Source: Thermoplasmata archaeon
GTDB taxonomy: Archaea; Thermoplasmatota; Thermoplasmata; Lutacidiplasmatales; UBA184
Assembly: GCA_030044475.1 (NCBI GenBank)
Contig: JASHVP010000198.1
Coordinates: forward strand, 1-8,919
Direction: 5' to 3'
DNA: 8,919 nucleotides
Shown here: positions 5,882 through 8,919 of the stretch, piece by piece
Layout: each line of letters begins with the position of its first letter
Numbering within the stretch: the stretch's first letter is position 1
Program-made: the position numbers and the translations under genes
Notes under the pieces: model-generated
What the model was told of the DNA's origin: nothing
Seen by the model: the letters and a program-made list of their open reading frames with translations, nothing else
Database searches by the model: none

Positions 5882-5889
5882 GGGGAGGA
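5882..5889 (+). promoter_or_regulatory. Ribosome-binding site of the phosphatase-like gene
   Basis: GGGGAGGA is a strong SD match. Its GGAGG core lies four bases before ATG 5893 and ten before the in-frame GTG 5899, so either may be the true start. The flanking GGTCC (5877-5881) and GGACC (5887-5891) could fold over it. Confidence 0.45.
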
Positions 5890-5892
5890 CCG

Positions 5893-6378
5893 ATGGGGGT
5901 GATATGCCCCGGCTCCCTTCGCTCCACCATGCCCTCCAAGGCCGGCCGGGGGTCCCGGTCGAAGCGCCCACCGAGCTCCCATGCCTCCGAGGTTTCCCCC
6001 GGCGTGTTCGTCGGAGGCTGGAAGGACGCGACCTCATTCACGGGGACCCGGATCTGCGTACTGGACGAAGCCCCGGCCGGGCCGATGCCGGCGGAGGCGC
6101 ACGTCCCGATCTACGATGCCGGCGCAGATCGGCCGCTCATCGCCAACCTGGAGCGAGCGGCCCAGCTCGCCGAGTCCGCTCGCCGCCAGGAGTCCCCGGT
6201 CTTGTTCTTCTGCGGCCACGGGGTCCGTCGCGGGTCGCTCGCGGCGGCTTGGTACCTGCACCGCCACGAGGGGATCTCGCTGGACGCGGCCTACGAGCGG
6301 ATCCGAGCGGCGCGGCCCCAGATCGAGACCGCGGCCGAATGGATCGGGGACGTCACCCCGCTCGCCGACGCGCCGTAG
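5893..6378 (+). CDS. Dual-specificity/tyrosine phosphatase-like protein
   Basis: Probable cysteine phosphatase of 161 residues. The N-terminal 33 residues are basic and low in complexity. The conserved part begins at VSPGVFVGGWKDA (34-46), continues through a VPIYDAG strand (71-77) whose D75 sits where DSPs have the general acid, and reaches the P-loop FFCGHGVRRGS (105-115). C107, G110 and R113 fit C-x-x-G-x-x-R. The usual His before the Cys is Phe106, and the Ser/Thr normally right after the Arg is Gly114, with Ser115 next. The helix SLAAAWYLHRHEGISLDAAYERIRAARPQIE (115-145) is typical of the fold. These changes may lower or redirect activity, so it could act on phosphoprotein, nucleotide or another small phosphoester. 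It is followed 19 bases later by the methyltransferase gene on the same strand, and it is divergent from a phosphate permease. Confidence 0.75.
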   Translation: MGVICPGSLRSTMPSKAGRGSRSKRPPSSHASEVSPGVFVGGWKDATSFTGTRICVLDEAPAGPMPAEAHVPIYDAGADRPLIANLERAAQLAESARRQESPVLFFCGHGVRRGSLAAAWYLHRHEGISLDAAYERIRAARPQIETAAEWIGDVTPLADAP

Positions 6379-6397
6379 CGCCTCTTCCGGTCGGGCG

Positions 6398-7120
6398 ATG
6401 GAGGTCGAGTCCGACGCCGACGCCCACTTTGTCGCGGCCCTGGGCGGCGTCACCGAGGCCGTGGCCCACCGTCGGATCGACGAAGCGACGCGCGAGGGAG
6501 GGCTGTTCCGGTACATCGCCGGGCAACACGCGCGCGAGGGGCGACGCTCGTACATCGAGATCGACGCCCCGCTCGAGCTGTACGCGCTGGTCCGGATCCT
6601 CCGGCCACGTCACGTCGTCGAGGTGGGGGTCTCCTCCGGGGTCTCCTCCGGGTACCTGCTGGAGGGGCTGCAGCGCAATCGGCGGGGGACCTTGCACTCC
6701 ATCGACCTCCCCTCGTTCCCGCCCCGGAGCTCCACGGGCACGCGCACGAGCGCAGGGTCGTGGACGCTTCCGCCGGGGCGGACGTCCGGCTGGGCCGTCC
6801 CGCCGTCGTTGCGTCCCCGGTGGGACCTGCGGCTGGGCGACAAGCGGGACGTCCTCCCGCGACTGGCCGAGCAGGTCCCGGAGATCGACCTCGTCGTGTA
6901 CGACGTGCCCCACGAGGACACGGCCAGCTTCGCGGAATTCCGAGCCCTCGACCGGCGCATGTCGGCGGGAAGCGTGGCGATCGTCGATCACGGGTCGTCG
7001 GGAGACCTGTGCGCGGCGCTTGCCCGCTGGGGCCGGCTCCGGTCGGCCGTCCCGGTCCGCAGGTCCGGTCTCGGGCTCTACGGGATCCGGCTCGGCCCCC
7101 GACGGCGCGGTTGGGCGTGA
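6398..7120 (+). CDS. Class I SAM-dependent methyltransferase
   Basis: Predicted soluble enzyme of 240 residues that transfers a methyl group from S-adenosylmethionine. After a helical N-terminal part, APLELYALVRILRPRHVVEV leads into the glycine-rich SAM loop VGVSSGVSSGYLL (76-88). The acidic residue after the second strand is in GTLHSIDLP (D103). A Pro/Trp-rich segment (PPGRTSGWAVPPSLRPRWDL) precedes LGDKRDVLPRL (146-156), and EIDLVVYDVPHED (162-174) gives the third strand. IVDHG (195-199) and LGLYGIRLGP close the sheet. The layout resembles the Methyltransf_24 group, whose members often modify sugars or small metabolites; the substrate here is unknown. The frame is open much further upstream, but that part overlaps the phosphatase gene, so ATG 6398 is the sensible start although no SD is visible. 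It is probably co-transcribed with the phosphatase. Confidence 0.77.
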   Translation: MEVESDADAHFVAALGGVTEAVAHRRIDEATREGGLFRYIAGQHAREGRRSYIEIDAPLELYALVRILRPRHVVEVGVSSGVSSGYLLEGLQRNRRGTLHSIDLPSFPPRSSTGTRTSAGSWTLPPGRTSGWAVPPSLRPRWDLRLGDKRDVLPRLAEQVPEIDLVVYDVPHEDTASFAEFRALDRRMSAGSVAIVDHGSSGDLCAALARWGRLRSAVPVRRSGLGLYGIRLGPRRRGWA

Positions 7121-7671
7121 GACGCCACGCGGGTCCGGGCCGCTCGGAGAGCCCGGGACATCCACTGGACGTCCCAGTACCGCCCGAACTTCCGGCCGAC
7201 CCGTCGGAAGACCCCGACCGGACGGAATCCGAACCGGGCGTGCAGGGCCGCCGAAGCCGCGTTCGGGAGGGTGAACGCCGCCACGACGGTCGTGACGTCT
7301 TCCACCGCGAGCTCGTCGAACAGCCGGGCGTACAGCGTCGCGCCGACTCCGTGGCCGACCGCCTCCGGTGCGCAGTAGATCGTCGTCTCGACCGTCGGGT
7401 CGTACGCCGGCTTCGGGCGGAATCGGGTCGATCCGGCGTACCCCACGACCTCGGCTTCGGAGGCCGTCGCGACCAGCAAGCGGTGCCGTCCGGTCTCCGC
7501 GAACTGGCTCCACCAGGGGAGGCGGTCGCGGACGGTGAACGGGGCCGTGTCGAACGTGACCGCGGTGCGCGTCACGTAGTGGTTGTAGATCTCGGTGATC
7601 CGGCCGAGGTCGCTCCGTCGGGCGGGGCGCACATCGATTTCGGTGCCCGGACGTTTCCCCGGAGGGACCAT
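7078..7671 (-). CDS. GNAT N-acetyltransferase, phosphinothricin acetyltransferase (PAT)-like
   Basis: Cytoplasmic acetyl-CoA-dependent acetyltransferase of 197 residues. The core follows the PAT/MddA pattern: VRPARRSDLGRITEIYNHYV (14-33), TAVTFDTAPFT (36-46), a WW pair (53-54) and VVGYAGSTRFRPKPAY (75-90). The acetyl-CoA loop is VGHGVGATLYARLF (105-118). LPNAASAALHARFGF (135-149) and VGRKFGRYWDVQWM (158-171) follow. Such enzymes acetylate amino groups of amino acid analogues such as methionine sulfoximine or phosphinothricin; the true substrate here is unknown. The C-terminal tail (AARTRVASHAQPRRRGPS) is basic and runs 43 bases into the convergent methyltransferase gene. The start is ATG 7671, with a G-rich SD-like run about 14 bases upstream. 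It may be read alone or as a distal gene after the aldolase-like gene 216 bases away. Confidence 0.85.
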   Translation of the reverse strand: MVPPGKRPGTEIDVRPARRSDLGRITEIYNHYVTRTAVTFDTAPFTVRDRLPWWSQFAETGRHRLLVATASEAEVVGYAGSTRFRPKPAYDPTVETTIYCAPEAVGHGVGATLYARLFDELAVEDVTTVVAAFTLPNAASAALHARFGFRPVGVFRRVGRKFGRYWDVQWMSRALRAARTRVASHAQPRRRGPSRIP

Positions 7672-7887
7672 CGGGTCGTGGAGCTCCCCCCCGGTACTTC
7701 AGCGAGGTCCCTTCCCGATTGGTCAAACGCGAGCCTCGACGAGGTCCGGCCGACGGGGCGGGCATCTCGAGTTCCGTTTCGATGGACGACCGTCCAGACC
7801 CAGCCGGGCGGAGAGTCCGTCCATCGACGCCGGGGAGTCGGGGGCGGGCGCCCTCCCCCCTCCGCGGGTGGTACGTCCCCCGATTCG
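7672..7887. other. Non-coding gap with two strong dyads between the aldolase-like and acetyltransferase genes
   Basis: I see no gene here. Two structures stand out. TCGATGGACG (7779-7788) and CGTCCATCGA (7818-7827) are perfect ten-base arms 29 bases apart. A second copy of part of the right arm (CGTCCA, 7791-7796) could pair with the left arm instead. Nearer the aldolase-like stop, GGGGG-c-GGGCGCCC-t-CCCCC (7840-7859) is a very G+C-rich near-palindrome. Either could end that transcript or shape the acetyltransferase leader. No clear TATA-like box was found. Confidence 0.35.
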
Positions 7888-8835
7888 TCAGTGCCCTGAC
7901 GAGGAGCGTCTTCCCCGCTTCGCCAGGTCGGGGTGCGACCGTATCGCCTCGGCGACGAGCAAGCGGACTTGAGCCAGCTCCTCCCCCGCGAGCTCGCGTC
8001 GGGGCGGCCGCACCCGCGATGGCCCGTGCCCCATCTCCGTTTGCACCTGCTTGATCAACTGCACGAACTTCGGGCGGGTGTCGAGGCGGAGGAGGGGCAG
8101 GAACCAGCGGTACAGCTCGCGCGCCGGTTCCGCGGCGCCCCGGCGCGCCAGTCCGAAGAGGTCGACGCTCTCCTCGGGGAAGGCGTTGGCCAGGCCCGCG
8201 ACCCACCCGGAGGCCCCCGCCGCCACTCCCTCGAGGATCGCGTCGTCGAGCCCGACCGACACCTCGATCCTTTCGCCGAGGACGGCTTTGAGCGCGGTCA
8301 CGCGGCGCACGTCGCCGCTCGACTCCTTGACGGCCGTCAAGGTCGGCTCGTCCTCGGCCAGCTCGAGGACCTGGTCCGGCAGCACATCCGTGCCGTACGC
8401 GATCGGGTTGTTGTAGAGCATGCACGGAAGGTCGGTCGCCCGGAAGACCTCCCGGAAATGCTCCGCGGTCTCCCGCGCGTCCCCCCGGTAGACGTACGGA
8501 GGGAGCACGAGGAGCCCGTGCGCCCCGGCGTCCGCGAACCCCCGCGCGAGCTCGACCGCGTCCGAAGTGCGCGTCGCGGCGACGGCGCCGATCACGGGAG
8601 CGCGCCGCCCGGCGGCCGTCGTGGCGTCGCGAGTGAGGTCGAGCTTTTCGGACGGCGTCAGGGTCGACCCCTCCCCGAGCGAGCCGGCGACGACCACGCC
8701 CGACGCCCCGGACTCCACCATCCATCGAACGTGGGCCCGCCAGGCCTCCCGGTCGACCGTGAGGTCCGGTCCGAACGGCGTGGTCGCGGCGACGAGCACC
8801 CCCTTCCAGAGGTCCGCCGGGCGTACCGAGGTCAT
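7888..8835 (-). CDS. DHDPS/N-acetylneuraminate lyase superfamily aldolase or dehydratase
   Basis: Class I Schiff-base enzyme with a TIM-barrel fold, 315 residues as usual for the family. Motifs in order: GVLVAATTPF (12-21), the pyruvate-binding loop AGSLGEGSTL (50-59), LLVLPPYVYRG (108-118), YNNPIAYGTD (141-150) with the catalytic Tyr141, and TAVKESSGD (167-175) with the Schiff-base Lys170. VGLDDAILEGVAAGASGWVA (194-213) and VRPPRREL (275-282) follow. True dihydrodipicolinate synthase has GTTGES and YNVPSRT. Here the second Thr is Leu53 and the substrate-binding Arg is Ala146, so lysine synthesis is unlikely. The YNNP plus RPPR pattern fits family members acting on keto-deoxy sugar acids or hydroxyproline-derived compounds; I cannot choose among them. 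The start is ATG 8835, with GGAG about ten bases before it. Confidence 0.85.
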   Translation of the reverse strand: MTSVRPADLWKGVLVAATTPFGPDLTVDREAWRAHVRWMVESGASGVVVAGSLGEGSTLTPSEKLDLTRDATTAAGRRAPVIGAVAATRTSDAVELARGFADAGAHGLLVLPPYVYRGDARETAEHFREVFRATDLPCMLYNNPIAYGTDVLPDQVLELAEDEPTLTAVKESSGDVRRVTALKAVLGERIEVSVGLDDAILEGVAAGASGWVAGLANAFPEESVDLFGLARRGAAEPARELYRWFLPLLRLDTRPKFVQLIKQVQTEMGHGPSRVRPPRRELAGEELAQVRLLVAEAIRSHPDLAKRGRRSSSGH

Positions 8836-8919
8836 GGGACGGTGACTCCGACCCGGTCCGACCAGGTCGCGCCGCCAACCCGGCCGGGCAGATACGGTTG
8901 CGCCGGAACGGCGGGCGGG
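8836..8919. other. Upstream edge region without a visible gene
   Basis: The last 84 bases lead into the aldolase-like gene on the minus strand. They contain a ten-base palindrome CCCGGCCGGG (8879-8888), and beyond it, on the minus strand, CGTATCTG about 60 bases before the start. The latter is a weak TATA-like candidate. Nothing else could be supported. Confidence 0.25.

Noticed and set aside
5568..7274. A 568-codon open frame on the plus strand
   Set aside because: Ser/Arg/Pro-rich composition without domains; it overlaps the phosphatase and methyltransferase genes, which show clear motifs.
7840..7859. Intrinsic bacterial-type terminator for the aldolase-like gene
   Set aside because: The hairpin is strong, but no T tract follows on the minus strand, so I list it only as a dyad.
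6353..8878. An 841-codon open frame on the minus strand
   Set aside because: It spans the methyltransferase, acetyltransferase and aldolase-like genes in other frames. The translation is Arg/Gly/Pro/Asp-rich and low in complexity, typical of a shadow frame in G+C-rich DNA.
1..8919. tRNA genes, CRISPR repeats, insertion-sequence ends, toxin-antitoxin or defence genes
   Set aside because: Looked for by eye on both strands; no cloverleaf, regularly spaced repeats, transposase motifs or defence domains were found. Faint or diverged cases would need a computed search.

Overview
The window is a G+C-rich chromosomal stretch (roughly two thirds G+C by eye) packed with genes on both strands. I think it comes from a high-GC archaeon, possibly an uncultured relative of the Thermoplasmatota. 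The best evidence is a TATA-like box about 28 bases before a start codon that has no Shine-Dalgarno (SD) sequence, which fits archaeal leaderless transcription. The gene content (Hyf-type membrane subunits, an acetate-type transporter, an unusual PiT permease) fits too. A bacterial origin is not excluded. No rRNA, tRNA, CRISPR array, insertion sequence or phage gene was seen.

Left third (1-2400, minus strand): the start of an operon for the membrane arm of a hydrogenase-4/formate hydrogenlyase-like complex, in the order hyfC, hyfE, hyfF. hyfC abuts hyfE with no gap. hyfE and hyfF overlap by four bases. hyfF runs off the left edge, so the catalytic subunits, if present, lie outside. The roughly 140-base region before hyfC is rich in inverted repeats, including a stem that would bury the best ribosome-binding site of hyfC.

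Centre-left (2551-3666, minus strand): two small genes I do not recognise, a two-helix membrane protein and a mostly soluble protein with a likely coiled coil. Both point toward the hyf operon. Their upstream region (3667-3800) holds a run of inverted repeats and a TATA-like box.

Centre (3898-4533, plus strand): a six-helix acetate/succinate uptake protein (GPR1/FUN34/YaaH family). It has a leaderless-type promoter and a perfect 14-base palindrome just upstream, a good operator candidate. A pyrimidine-rich tract follows the gene.

Centre-right (4668-7120): a PiT-family phosphate permease on the minus strand, divergent from a two-gene plus-strand unit (a dual-specificity-phosphatase-like protein and a class I methyltransferase). 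A symmetric AT-cored element sits between them. The permease keeps the second PiT signature but not the first.

Right (7078-8835, minus strand): a PAT-like GNAT acetyltransferase whose 3' end overlaps the methyltransferase tail to tail. Upstream of it lies a DHDPS/NAL-superfamily lyase that keeps the Schiff-base lysine but lacks the arginine typical of true dihydrodipicolinate synthase.

Most of the window reads as core and transport metabolism. I did not find a convincing new multi-gene system. The most unusual items are the structured hyf leader, the palindrome-controlled leaderless promoter, the degenerate first repeat of the PiT permease, and the two unrecognised small genes upstream of hyf.
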